From assembly GCF_000732605.1 (NCBI RefSeq), contig NZ_JPME01000007.1, forward strand, positions 93,134 to 157,133: a stretch of DNA of 64,000 nucleotides. The letters are read 5' to 3'. This stretch comes from Lacrimispora celerecrescens. GTDB lineage: Bacteria; Bacillota; Clostridia; Lachnospirales; Lachnospiraceae. Each line of letters opens with the position of its first letter. The stretch's first letter is position 1. The notes beneath the pieces are model-generated. The model worked only from the letters and a program-made list of their open reading frames with translations. It was not told the origin of the DNA and made no database searches. The translations under genes were made by a program, and so were the position numbers. Positions 34,986 through 43,204 of the stretch are shown here, in pieces.

Positions 34986-35465
34986 TTAATAATTATATTG
35001 GTAAGTTTCTGAGCGCTCCAGCTCCAGTAATTTCACTTTAATATCCAGGCCTCCGCCATATCCTATCAGGCTTCCATTGGCCCCAATTACCCGGTGACAA
35101 GGAATGATGATGGGAATGGGATTGCGGTTGTTCGCCATGCCAACCGCGCGACAGCCTTTGGGATTATCAATCAGAACTGCAATACCCTTATAGCTTTTCG
35201 TCTCTCCATATGGTATCAGTAACAGAGCATTCCAAACCTTTTTTTGAAATTCCGTTCCCTCCGGCTTTAGTGGCAGATCAAACTCCGTCCTTGTTCCAGC
35301 CATGTATTCTTCCAATTGGCCTTCTGTTCTACAGATCAACTCCGACCGCTCCCTCACGGCATTCTCATGCTCCACCGTTCCAAAATCGATGCGCAGAAGG
35401 GCTTCATCGTCACATAGGATGGTAAGAGGTCCTATCTTGCTTTCATAAACTTCCCAGTACTTCAT
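34986..35465 (-). CDS. ogt: Methylated-DNA-[protein]-cysteine S-methyltransferase
   Basis: 159 residues. It transfers O6-alkyl groups from guanine to its own Cys (suicide repair). Active-site motif IIPCHRVIGANGSL and the helix-turn-helix arginine-finger region PYGETKSYKGIA and CRAVGMANNRNP are present. The ATG at 35465 follows AAGGA by 7 bases; the frame is open two codons further from a TTG. Confidence 0.93.
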   Translation of the reverse strand: MKYWEVYESKIGPLTILCDDEALLRIDFGTVEHENAVRERSELICRTEGQLEEYMAGTRTEFDLPLKPEGTEFQKKVWNALLLIPYGETKSYKGIAVLIDNPKGCRAVGMANNRNPIPIIIPCHRVIGANGSLIGYGGGLDIKVKLLELERSETYQYNY

Positions 35466-35737
35466 TCCCAATTCCTTCTTTCTCTTATGAACTGTACCAT
35501 GTTTTCCTCTGAATCCATTATATCATATACAAAGTAAAGAGACGACTTCTTCTTTCATTAAATGTTCCAGGGCCGAAATAAGCAAACTTTCTGTTTTTTC
35601 AAATATTCCTCATAATTCTTTTAGTCTTTTTATGAAATGTTTATGGCTTAGTCAAACTTCCGTCATATTTTCCGCTTATACTAAATAGTGAAAAGGAACC
35701 CCACCCTTTTAACATTGACTTTTTATTTTTCATACTC
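35466..35737. other. Intergenic region without recognised gene
   Basis: AT-rich. I see no convincing reading frame with a ribosome binding site. A TATAAT-like element near 35515 (minus) could be the ogt promoter. Nothing else is supported. Confidence 0.5.
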
Positions 35738-35770
35738 AACCGGCAGGAACATTTTATGTACCTGCCGGTT
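35738..35770. repeat. Long hairpin upstream of the tRNA cluster
   Basis: AACCGGCAGG pairs with CCTGCCGGTT, and inside it ACAT with ATGT, giving an almost continuous stem. No T run follows on the plus strand. It could be a terminator for an unseen upstream transcript, or a protein-binding site. Confidence 0.5.
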
Positions 35771-35853
35771 CCTCCCATTTCAGGGCTATTTTCCTTAAAA
35801 AACCGCATAAATACAGGCTAAAAAACTAATTTGAAATTTTTTCAAAAATAATG

Positions 35854-35882
35854 TTGACAAAATGATATCCATCATATATAAT
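35854..35882 (+). promoter_or_regulatory. Promoter of the tRNA cluster
   Basis: Consensus TTGACA (35854-35859) and TATAAT (35877-35882), 17 bases apart; the first tRNA starts 56 bases after the -10 element. Confidence 0.9.
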
Positions 35883-35937
35883 AACTCTTGCGTTGCGGAA
35901 AAGCAACTAAGAGAAAGATGGAAAATACTTTCACTAT

Positions 35938-36012
35938 CGGGGTGTGGCTCAGTTTGGCTAGAGTACCTGGTTTGGGACCAGGGGGTCGCAGGTTCGAATC
36001 CTGTCACCCCGA
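35938..36012 (+). tRNA. tRNA-Pro (anticodon TGG)
   Basis: Acceptor CGGGGTG pairs with CACCCCG; anticodon loop TTTGGGA gives TGG; T-arm GGTTCGAATCC. No encoded CCA. Confidence 0.95.
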
Positions 36013-36059
36013 TTCAAGAGAAAAACCGTCAATGGTAGTTTTAGTTTCTCTTACCTTTT

Positions 36060-36130
36060 GCGGGTGTAGTTCAATGGTAGAACACCAGCCTTCCAAGCTG
36101 GATACGTGGGTTCGATTCCCATCACCCGCT
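36060..36130 (+). tRNA. tRNA-Gly (anticodon TCC)
   Basis: Acceptor GCGGGTG pairs with CACCCGC; anticodon loop CTTCCAA gives TCC; T-arm GGTTCGATTCC. Confidence 0.95.
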
Positions 36131-36133
36131 TTT

Positions 36134-36207
<74 letters not shown>

Positions 36208-36239
36208 TTTCACATCTCTAACCAAGGTGTGAAAATTAT

Positions 36240-36314
36240 GGTGGGTATGGCGAAGTTGGTTATCGCGCCAGATTGTGGCTCTGGAGGCCCAGGGTTCGAA
36301 TCCCTGTACTCACC
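36240..36314 (+). tRNA. tRNA-His (anticodon GTG)
   Basis: Acceptor GTGGGTA pairs with TACTCAC, with the extra G(-1) at 36240 facing the discriminator C, as typical for tRNA-His; anticodon GTG. Confidence 0.94.
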
Positions 36315-36354
36315 TTTCCCTTTTAGGGAATTTTTTTTTTATCACAAGTTTTAA

Positions 36355-36426
36355 TGGGCTATCGCCAAGCGGTAAGGCACAGGACTTTGACTCCTGCACT
36401 CGTTGGTTCGAATCCAACTAGCCCAG
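36355..36426 (+). tRNA. tRNA-Gln (anticodon TTG)
   Basis: Acceptor TGGGCTA pairs with TAGCCCA; anticodon loop CTTTGAC gives TTG; T-arm GGTTCGAATCC. Confidence 0.95.
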
Positions 36427-36429
36427 TAT

Positions 36430-36502
36430 GGGATACTAGCTCAGGTGGTAGAGCACTTGACTTTTAATCAAGTTGTCCGGGGTTCGAGTCCCCGGTGTCT
36501 CA
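36430..36502 (+). tRNA. tRNA-Lys (anticodon TTT)
   Basis: Acceptor GGGATAC pairs with GTGTCTC (two G-U); anticodon loop CTTTTAA gives TTT; last gene of the cluster. Confidence 0.95.
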
Positions 36503-36513
36503 TGAATGCATCG

Positions 36514-36552
36514 GAAAAGACCGGGAAATCAAAAGATTTCCCGGTCTTTTTT
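36514..36552 (+). terminator. Terminator of the tRNA cluster
   Basis: AAAGACCGGGAAATC pairs with GATTTCCCGGTCTTT around AAAA, followed by more T. Confidence 0.95.
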
Positions 36553-36713
36553 TTCATTTTCCCCATGCCTTTCTAAAAGATGATTGTTTCTGTGCACCAA
36601 AAAAAATATAATAGGATCATGGGATTCACTCCACTCCCCTCTCCTATTTGTACATAAAAAGAGAGGACGAGCAAATCGATAACAAATATAATACAAATGA
36701 AAGGGTTGATTTT

Positions 36714-37564
36714 ATGGAATGGATTGAGGGAATTAACAGATCAATGAACTATATCGAGGAACATTTAACGGAAAACATTGACTATGAGCAGTTAGGGAAA
36801 ATCGCTTGTTGTTCTGTTTACCATTATCAGAGAATGTTCGCATATATGGCAAATGTACCTTTATCTGAATATATTCGGCGCAGGCGTATGTCCCTGGCAG
36901 CAGTGGATCTGCAGAACGGGAATAATAAAATTATTGATGTTGCTCTTAAATATGGATATCAATCTCCCACTGCATTTAACCGGGCATTTCAAAGCATCCA
37001 TGGAATAGCACCGTCTCGCATAAAAGAAAGCGGTGTTTCCGTAAAATCATATCCACCCATTAGTTTTAAAATCACAATAAAAGGAGTGGATGAATTGAAT
37101 TATCGAATTGAAAAGAAGGAATCATTCCGGATCGCAGGCATTTCACACACCCTGCACCGGGAAATTGAAAAGAATTTTGAAATTGTACCTCAGATGTGGG
37201 GCAAGGCAGCTATGGACGGAACCATTCCTAAACTAGCCTCCATGGCAGATGGATCCCCTGAAGGAATATTAGGAGTCAGCATCTGCAATGACCTGGAAGA
37301 ATGGCGGTACTTTATTGCCGCAGCCACTTCGAAAGAAATTGATGATACTTTGGAAGAATGTACGGTTCCCTCTTTCACCTGGCCATATTCTCCGGAGAAG
37401 GCCAATGCCCCCAAGCAATACAAGATTTAGAAAAGCGAATTGTCACCGAGTGGCTTCCCACTTCTGGATACGAATACGATAATGGACCGGATATTGAAGT
37501 CTATTTAAATCCTGACCCTCAAAATTCAAGGTTTGAAGTGTGGATACCCGTTATTCAAAAATAA
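36714..37564 (+). pseudogene. AraC family regulator with GyrI-like effector domain, frameshifted
   Basis: Residues 1-105 carry two AraC helix-turn-helix motifs (EQLGKIACCSVYHYQRMF, VALKYGYQSPTAFNRAF). The C-terminal part is a GyrI-like small-molecule-binding domain (YRIEKKESFRIAGISH). The frame breaks at about 37381 in TTCACCTGGCC; with one more G it would read SFTWAIFSGEGQ and run to 37564, ending EVYLNPDPQ..FEVWIPV as is normal for this domain. Without it the protein ends early at 37430 with an unrelated tail. Start 36714 follows AAAGGG. Confidence 0.75.
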
Positions 37565-37712
37565 TCAGTAAGGCATCTTAGATAGGAAAATAACAGCGGT
37601 CAATCATTCAGCAGTAACTGCTATAGGATATCCCAAAAGGCAGATTCTGCGCGAATTGGCCGCTAATTTCATGACATTGTGCTGAACACTTCTTTTTTCG
37701 TGCTTATCGAAT

Positions 37713-38141
37713 TTAATAAGCTTCCAGATTTTCGCACATTTTCATTAATACTTTACAGAATACGGCGATTTCGTCTTCTGGTATATGGTCGCAGATAAGT
37801 TCTTCAAACTGTTTAAAAACTTTTCTTACCTCTTCTGCTTCAGCAGCCCCTTTTTCTGTAAGACTAATCAGAACGGAACGTCTGCAGTCCGGATTATTTT
37901 CCCTGAGAAGAAACCCCATATCCTGCAGTTTATCTATATTTCTTGACATGGTAGCCGCATCGAAATGGCATCGGTCTGCCAGCTCTTTTTGGGTGATATG
38001 GTCTTTTTGTAAAAGATGATATAAGATCCTTGCATGTCCCTGTCCGGGCGTCAATCCAATATTTGACAGAAGCGGAGAAATAATCTGTTTCCTGGCCTTT
38101 TCTTCACGAACCAATAGTTCTCTTACATTATGTTGCTTCAT
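37713..38141 (-). CDS. MarR family transcriptional regulator
   Basis: 142 residues. Winged helix: LLQKDHITQKELADRCHF, MSRNIDKLQDMGFLLRE, and wing DCRRSVLISLTEKG. The ATG at 38141 is 11 bases from AAAGGAG; a GTG four codons earlier overlaps that site. Lies 80 bases behind the two ABC exporter genes on the same strand and probably represses them through the operator at 41822-41850. Confidence 0.9.
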   Translation of the reverse strand: MKQHNVRELLVREEKARKQIISPLLSNIGLTPGQGHARILYHLLQKDHITQKELADRCHFDAATMSRNIDKLQDMGFLLRENNPDCRRSVLISLTEKGAAEAEEVRKVFKQFEELICDHIPEDEIAVFCKVLMKMCENLEAY

Positions 38142-38167
38142 ATATTTTATCACTCCTTTCCCTTCGC

Positions 38168-38205
38168 AAAGGGCACAATTAAGCCACGAATACGGTTGTG
38201 CCCTT
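38168..38205. repeat. Hairpin between ABC exporter genes and marR
   Basis: AAGGGCACAA pairs with TTGTGCCCTT around an 18-base loop. No T run on the minus strand, so it may stabilise or partly terminate the exporter message before marR. Confidence 0.5.
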
Positions 38206-38221
38206 GTGCGCTTTCATCACA

Positions 38222-40078
38222 TCATTCTAATTCAAACTGCCCTGTATGCAGTTGATAATACTTCCCTTTTTCCTGCAGCAGTTCGTCATGGCTGCCCCGC
38301 TCAATAATCTCTCCTTTTTCAAGAACCAAGATGGCATCTGAGTTTCTTACCGTGGAAAGCCTGTGGGCAATGACGAATACCGTCCGGTCTTTCATGAGGG
38401 CATCCATTCCCTTTTCAATGAGTTTTTCCGTTCGTGTATCAATGGAGCTGGTGGCTTCATCCATAACAAGAACAGGTGGCTGTGATATGGCAGCCCTGGC
38501 AATGGCAATCAGCTGCCTCTGTCCCTGTGATAAATTGCTGCCGTCACTTTCTAACATTGTATCATATCCATTGGGAAGACGCCTTATAAAGGAATCCGCA
38601 TTTGCAATTTTTGCAGCAGCCAGTACGTCTTCGTGGGAGGCATTCAGCCTTCCATACCGGATATTATCGGCGATGCTTCCGGTAAATAAGTGGGTGTCCT
38701 GAATGACCAGAGAGATCGAACGCCTCAAATCCTCCTTTTTTATGTTTCGGATATCGATTCCATCGTAGGTTATGGTGCCTCCATTTAATTCATAAAATCG
38801 GTTGATAAGGTTGATGATGGTCGTTTTGCCCGCACCGGTGGAACCAACAAATGCGATCTTCTGACCAGGCTTCGCATACAAGCTGATCCTGTTTAAAATA
38901 GTGTTCCCGCCCGTATAACCGAAAACCACATCGTGAAATCGTACATCTCCCTTTAAAGGGAACAGAATATATCCATGATCTCCGTCAGGAACTTTCCAGG
39001 CAAAGGAACCGGTATAACGATCCGTTTCCTTAAGGCTTCCATCGGCCTCCTGTACCACCCTCTTTAAGGTGACGGTTCCTTCATCGGATTCAGGTTCTTC
39101 CTCCATCATATTAAAGATCTTTTCTGCACTGGCCAGCGCCACCATGAGAAAATTAATCTGCATGGTAAACTGATTCATAGGCATAGCACTCTGCCTTACA
39201 TAAACCAGATAAGAGGCCAGAGTTCCCATATTAATCAAACCGGACAAAGCGAACAATCCGCCTACGCAGGCAGAAATGGCATAATTAATGTAAGAAAGAG
39301 AAACTATCGTAGGAACGGTAATCCCCGTATAAGTGGCGGCCATTGTAGAGGAAATCCTCAATTTCTCATTTAACTCACAAAACTTTTTAAGATCCTGCTT
39401 TTCATGGCGAAATATCTTTTCTACTTTCTGGCCTTCCACCATTTCTTCTACATAACCATTAATATTTCCCAGATTCTTCTGTTGTTCTACAAAGTATTTT
39501 TTGCTCAGCGTTCCATTATGACGAATATATATTAACATAATCAAGAGAAAAAATACAACGATTAATGACAGCTTCCAGTCCAGGAGTATTAACATGATAA
39601 CGGTACCTGTGGAAGTAATAAAGCTCTGGATCAGCAATGTAAAGCTATTATTAAGGGCTTCTGAGATGGTGTCCACGTCGTTTGTAAAATGACTCATCAA
39701 ATCCCCGTGTGTATGTGTATCAAAAAATTCCAAAGGCAGCTTCTGGGTATGACGGAATAAGTCTATCCTTATCTCACTGACCACCCGTTGGGAAACGTGG
39801 ACCATCATTCGGTTATAAAGCAGACAGGAAATAGCTCCTGCCAGATAGATCAGTCCCATGATAACAATCATTCTCACAAGACCGGGTATATTTCCCGGCA
39901 GAATATATTCGTTTATGACCGGTTTCAGCAAATAGGTTCCCAGGATTCCGGAAAATGCACTGATGCTGACCAGGATTGCTATAACCAGCATGGAAAGCTT
40001 ATAATGGCCGATGTATCCTAATAGCTTTACCAGAGCCTTTTTTGTGTTTTTTGGTCTTACATGTCCGGTATTCTTCAT
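38222..40078 (-). CDS. ABC exporter half-transporter (multidrug/lipid type), second subunit
   Basis: 618 residues: N-terminal six-helix membrane domain (1-330), an insertion of about 40 residues before the ATPase domain (EEEPESDEGTVTLKRV region), and a C-terminal ATPase with Walker A FVGSTGAGKTTI, Q-loop, signature NLSQGQRQLIAIAR and Walker B VLVMDEATSSID. It probably forms a heterodimer with the product of the preceding gene, with which it overlaps 4 bases. Confidence 0.93.
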   Translation of the reverse strand: MKNTGHVRPKNTKKALVKLLGYIGHYKLSMLVIAILVSISAFSGILGTYLLKPVINEYILPGNIPGLVRMIVIMGLIYLAGAISCLLYNRMMVHVSQRVVSEIRIDLFRHTQKLPLEFFDTHTHGDLMSHFTNDVDTISEALNNSFTLLIQSFITSTGTVIMLILLDWKLSLIVVFFLLIMLIYIRHNGTLSKKYFVEQQKNLGNINGYVEEMVEGQKVEKIFRHEKQDLKKFCELNEKLRISSTMAATYTGITVPTIVSLSYINYAISACVGGLFALSGLINMGTLASYLVYVRQSAMPMNQFTMQINFLMVALASAEKIFNMMEEEPESDEGTVTLKRVVQEADGSLKETDRYTGSFAWKVPDGDHGYILFPLKGDVRFHDVVFGYTGGNTILNRISLYAKPGQKIAFVGSTGAGKTTIINLINRFYELNGGTITYDGIDIRNIKKEDLRRSISLVIQDTHLFTGSIADNIRYGRLNASHEDVLAAAKIANADSFIRRLPNGYDTMLESDGSNLSQGQRQLIAIARAAISQPPVLVMDEATSSIDTRTEKLIEKGMDALMKDRTVFVIAHRLSTVRNSDAILVLEKGEIIERGSHDELLQEKGKYYQLHTGQFELE

Positions 40079-41805
40079 AAGGACTGGCCACCTCCTTTCT
40101 GCTGGGAAAAATAAATATCCTGATATATTTCATTGTCTGCCAGCAGCTGATCATGAGTTCCAATGGCATTTATTTTTCCGTCATCAAGAATTATGATCTG
40201 ATCGGCATCCATAATCGAGGAGATCCGTTGGCTGATAATAATCTTTGTCATACCGGGAAGGGACTTTTCCAGGCCCTCTTTTATCTTTGCTTCTGTCTCG
40301 GTATCAAGAGCGCTTGTAGAATCATCCAAAATAAGTACCTTTGGCGCTTTTAAGATCGCCCTCGCAATGCAGAGCCGCTGTTTTTGTCCCCCTGAGACGT
40401 TAACACCCCCCTGCCCCAGCTCCGTATCATATCCATGATCCAGTCGGCCGATAAATTCGTTAACACAGGCAATGCTGCATGCTCTTTCTATTTCTTCATC
40501 CGTTGCATCCTCTTTTCCCCAGTAAAGATTTTCCTTCACTGATCCGGAGAAAAGGGTGTTCTTCTGTAACACCATGGCAATGGAATCCCTTAGATGGTCC
40601 TGGGTATATTCGTATATGGGATGGCCGTCTATGATAATATTGCCGGCTGTCACCTCGTAAAGCCTGGGAATCAGCTGTACCAGGGTACTTTTGGCAGCGC
40701 CTGTCTGACCAATGATTCCAACCGTCTCACCAGGTCCAATCTCAAAGGAGATATCGGAAAGCACATATTCCTTTGCATCTTCCTTATATTTGAAATATAC
40801 ATTTTCAAACCGGATTCTTCCTTCTTTGATGGTGATATCCTTTGCACGGTCATCATTGATAGTCGGTTCCTCCTCTAAGACTTCTGAAATCCTCTTCCAT
40901 GACGTTAAGGAACGGGTAAACAGTAGGAATACATTGGAAAACATCATAAGGGAATTAAGCACCTGCAATACGTAGCTAAGAAAGCTTGTCAGGGCACCTA
41001 CCTTCATGTTTCCTATCATAACTAAGTTTCCGCCGAACCACAGGATACTTAATATGGTCCCGTACATAACAAACTGTAAGGCAGGCATATTTAAGGCCGC
41101 CAGGGAAAAGGACCTTTCTGATGAATTCTGTAAATTCATGTTTCCTTCTTTAAATTTGCTTATCTCATGATCGCCCCGGACATAAGCCTTCACGACACGG
41201 ATGGCTATCAGATTCTCCTGAATGATCCGGTTCACAAGATCAACGGCTCCCTGCATTTTGGAGTATAACGGTCTTACATTTTTGATAATTGTAAATAAAA
41301 TGACGGCCAGTACGGGGGCTGCAATTAAAAATACCACAGCAAGTTCTGCATTCAACCGAAAGGAAACGATCAATGCCGTCATCATCATCACTGGTGAACG
41401 GAAACCGGGACGCATTCCGTTTGTAATGGAATTCTGGATTGTGGTAATATCGCTTGTAAGCCTCGTTACCAGAGAAGGGGTGCTGAATCGGTCGGTGTTA
41501 GCAAAAGAATAAGTCTGCATCTTTTGAAACTCTGCCATTCGGATCTGGGCTCCCACGCCATTTCCGCAGATCGCAGTATACCGGGCACATGCATGCCCCA
41601 GAAAAAGAGAAATTACGGCAAAGAATACCATTTGAAATCCTTTTAGAAATATGTAATTTCTATCGCCGTTTGCAACTCCCACATCAATGATATCAGCCAT
41701 AATCATGGGAATAACTAATTCAAAAATGGTTTCCGCCTCAATACAGATGATCGCAAGAATGAATTCTTTTTTGTACTTTTTTGCATAGTGAATTAAATTT
41801 TTCAT
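40075..41805 (-). CDS. ABC exporter half-transporter (multidrug/lipid type), first subunit
   Basis: 576 residues: six membrane helices followed by an ATPase domain with Walker A IIGQTGAAKSTLVQL, signature NVSGGQKQRLCIAR, and Walker B VLILDDSTSALD. The Asp in place of Glu after Walker B is typical of the degenerate site in heterodimeric exporters. First gene of the exporter-marR operon. Confidence 0.93.
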   Translation of the reverse strand: MKNLIHYAKKYKKEFILAIICIEAETIFELVIPMIMADIIDVGVANGDRNYIFLKGFQMVFFAVISLFLGHACARYTAICGNGVGAQIRMAEFQKMQTYSFANTDRFSTPSLVTRLTSDITTIQNSITNGMRPGFRSPVMMMTALIVSFRLNAELAVVFLIAAPVLAVILFTIIKNVRPLYSKMQGAVDLVNRIIQENLIAIRVVKAYVRGDHEISKFKEGNMNLQNSSERSFSLAALNMPALQFVMYGTILSILWFGGNLVMIGNMKVGALTSFLSYVLQVLNSLMMFSNVFLLFTRSLTSWKRISEVLEEEPTINDDRAKDITIKEGRIRFENVYFKYKEDAKEYVLSDISFEIGPGETVGIIGQTGAAKSTLVQLIPRLYEVTAGNIIIDGHPIYEYTQDHLRDSIAMVLQKNTLFSGSVKENLYWGKEDATDEEIERACSIACVNEFIGRLDHGYDTELGQGGVNVSGGQKQRLCIARAILKAPKVLILDDSTSALDTETEAKIKEGLEKSLPGMTKIIISQRISSIMDADQIIILDDGKINAIGTHDQLLADNEIYQDIYFSQQKGGGQSL

Positions 41806-41821
41806 ATCAGGCTCCCGTATT

Positions 41822-41850
41822 AGTTGTTATAGCAACAGTTGCATTTACAA
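41822..41850. promoter_or_regulatory. Tandem MarR-type operators
   Basis: GTTG-N6-CAAC occurs twice in a row with one base between (41823-41836 and 41838-41851 within 1 bp). It lies between the promoter and the start codon of the first exporter gene, where MarR would block transcription. Confidence 0.6.
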
Positions 41851-41867
41851 CAATTGCACACATAACT

Positions 41868-41895
41868 ATTATAACGTGATTCTTTGAATTGTCAA
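41868..41895 (-). promoter_or_regulatory. Promoter of the ABC exporter operon
   Basis: Minus-strand TTGACA (41890-41895) and TATAAT (41868-41873), 16 bases apart; the tandem operators lie just downstream. Confidence 0.85.
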
Positions 41896-41944
41896 TAGAT
41901 TTTATAGTACCATGACAACGCCCCCTGATTCTTGTTCCCCAACA

Positions 41945-41982
41945 TAAAAAAGGCTGATAGACGTAATTCTCTACCAACCTCT
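41945..41982 (-). terminator. Terminator of the hypothetical gene at 42022
   Basis: On the minus strand GAGGTTGGTAGA pairs with TCTATCAGCCTT (G-U allowed), followed by TTTTTT, about 40 bases after the gene's stop codon. Confidence 0.8.
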
Positions 41983-42021
41983 TATTCACTGATTTTATTC
42001 TGTTCTATATTATTGAATCCT

Positions 42022-42360
42022 TTATTGATCTAATAATGTCTGTCCGGTCCGGTGTTGTGGTATTAACGAGCATGTACCCATCTGCTCAGCCTTTACTTCA
42101 TCATTATATAAACTATACTCCTTACCAAGCACTAGCTTTTCTGTCTTTACTAACATTCTCTCTTCCCAAACCAGGCGTGCCTGACCATTCACATCAGAAG
42201 TGATGGGACAATAAATGCTAAAAACCAATTCATGAGATGGATCGAGATTGGCGGCCTCGATGCTTAACGTATCATTCTTTGGCAATACGGCACATCTCCC
42301 CGTAAGCGAGTTCAGTTGTATATGGTTCTGGTAAAAACTATGGCTCTGGCAAAGCATCAT
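42022..42360 (-). CDS. Hypothetical protein
   Basis: 112 residues, soluble, beta-rich (CAVLPKNDTLSIEAANLDP, RLVWEERMLVKTEKLVLGKEYSLY). I do not recognise the family. No clear ribosome binding site precedes ATG 42360, and a terminator hairpin (42388-42427) lies directly upstream, so it may be the rest of a longer gene or poorly expressed. Its own terminator downstream argues that it was once a real transcription unit. Confidence 0.45.
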   Translation of the reverse strand: MMLCQSHSFYQNHIQLNSLTGRCAVLPKNDTLSIEAANLDPSHELVFSIYCPITSDVNGQARLVWEERMLVKTEKLVLGKEYSLYNDEVKAEQMGTCSLIPQHRTGQTLLDQ

Positions 42361-42387
42361 TTTCTAATCATCTTAACCATTAACTAA

Positions 42388-42427
42388 AAATCCCTCTTAG
42401 ACAATTACTTTGTCCAAGAGGGATTTT
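42388..42427. terminator. Bidirectional terminator
   Basis: AAAAATCCCTCTTAGACAA pairs with TTTGTCCAAGAGGGATTTTT; T runs on both strands. Confidence 0.85.
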
Positions 42428-42500
42428 TCAGATATTTTCATTTTTTATTGGTATATTTGCAAGTTGTAACATATAATTATACTGGCAGGTACAAACTGCT

Positions 42501-42526
42501 GGCAATCGTGTATAGGGTGGTAGGCC
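42501..42526. repeat. Left arm of an inverted repeat around the small toxin gene
   Basis: GGCAATCG-N5-AGGGTGGT-A-GGC. The complement of the same pattern (GGCAATCG-N4-AGGGTGGT-T-GGC) lies at 42701-42725 in opposite orientation, about 175 bases away. The two arms can pair in a single RNA. Confidence 0.55.
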
Positions 42527-42556
42527 TCGATTCTACATAGAATGGAGGTGTTGCTC

Positions 42557-42643
42557 ATGAAGAATTTTGACTTTAAGGACTTAATGTCTTTTGGCATGTT
42601 CCTTCTAGCACTGCTGACATTCGTCGTCATGACATGTCGCTAA
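42557..42643 (+). CDS. Small holin-like toxin peptide (candidate type I toxin)
   Basis: 28 residues: a short charged start (MKNFDFKDLM), then one membrane helix (SFGMFLLALLTFVVM) and CR at the end. The pattern LM-x-FG-x-F-x-x-ALL is that of the putative holin-like toxins of Firmicutes type I toxin-antitoxin loci. GGAGG is 8 bases before the ATG. Its own terminator follows. No antitoxin is proven; a minus-strand promoter-like pair downstream (TTGTAA, 16 bases, TATAAT near 42740-42770) could make an opposing RNA. Confidence 0.6.
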   Translation: MKNFDFKDLMSFGMFLLALLTFVVMTCR

Positions 42644-42648
42644 ATGCA

Positions 42649-42694
42649 AAAGACCTTCCCTGTACTTTGGCCGGTCGGGAAAGTCTTTGCTTTT
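42649..42694 (+). terminator. Terminator of the small toxin gene
   Basis: AAAGACCTTCCC pairs with GGGAAAGTCTTT (one mismatch), followed by GCTTTT. Confidence 0.75.
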
Positions 42695-42700
42695 CTAATT

Positions 42701-42725
42701 AGCCAACCACCCTGTGGCGATTGCC
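42701..42725. repeat. Right arm of the inverted repeat around the small toxin gene
   Basis: AGCCAACCACCCTGTGGCGA and TTGCC: reverse complement of the arm at 42501-42526 with conserved 8-base blocks GGCAATCG and AGGGTGGT. Confidence 0.55.
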
Positions 42726-42821
42726 TTTCTTTATTATATTATACATACTCTATGAAATATTACAAGTACAAGAATTTATTTTAAAATCTTTGTAACTACT
42801 GTTTCTCTCACCTTCGATCAC

Positions 42822-43172
42822 CTATTTACTCTTAGCCTGTTCTATACAGTCTTTTACTGCAGCCTTGATCGCATCACTGGTCACCGTAGCAGAGGCAACT
42901 GCATCTACCTCCCAGGTTAACTCCTCCACAATTTTGTCAGGTAATTCTTCAATCGCTCTGTCGCCAATTCCAACGGTTTCATTGTGATCAGTTATTTTAA
43001 CAGAAAGGAGGGAATCCTGATCAAATTCCACCTCCACATCCACACCACCTGCATACCCTTCGGCGGCAGCCGTATAAGTTCCGGCTTTATAGGTATCCGC
43101 CGAGCCGCCGCATCCGCTGAGAAGCGCCAGTATACACAATGCCGTAGCTATCGCTAACGTCACTCTTTTCAT
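42822..43172 (-). CDS. FMN-binding-domain lipoprotein
   Basis: 116 residues. Lipobox LLSGC near residue 21; then an FMN-binding domain (YKAGTYTAAAEGYAGGVDV, EVDAVASATVTSDAIKAAV) in which the Ser/Thr in SATVTS would carry covalent or bound FMN. It may act in extracellular electron transfer or ferric reduction, in keeping with the siderophore ABC genes directly upstream. The ATG at 43172 follows GGAGGAAATGGACA. Confidence 0.85.
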   Translation of the reverse strand: MKRVTLAIATALCILALLSGCGGSADTYKAGTYTAAAEGYAGGVDVEVEFDQDSLLSVKITDHNETVGIGDRAIEELPDKIVEELTWEVDAVASATVTSDAIKAAVKDCIEQAKSK

Positions 43173-43204
43173 TGTCCATTTCCTCCGTTTCCCTTTTTCT
43201 GATT

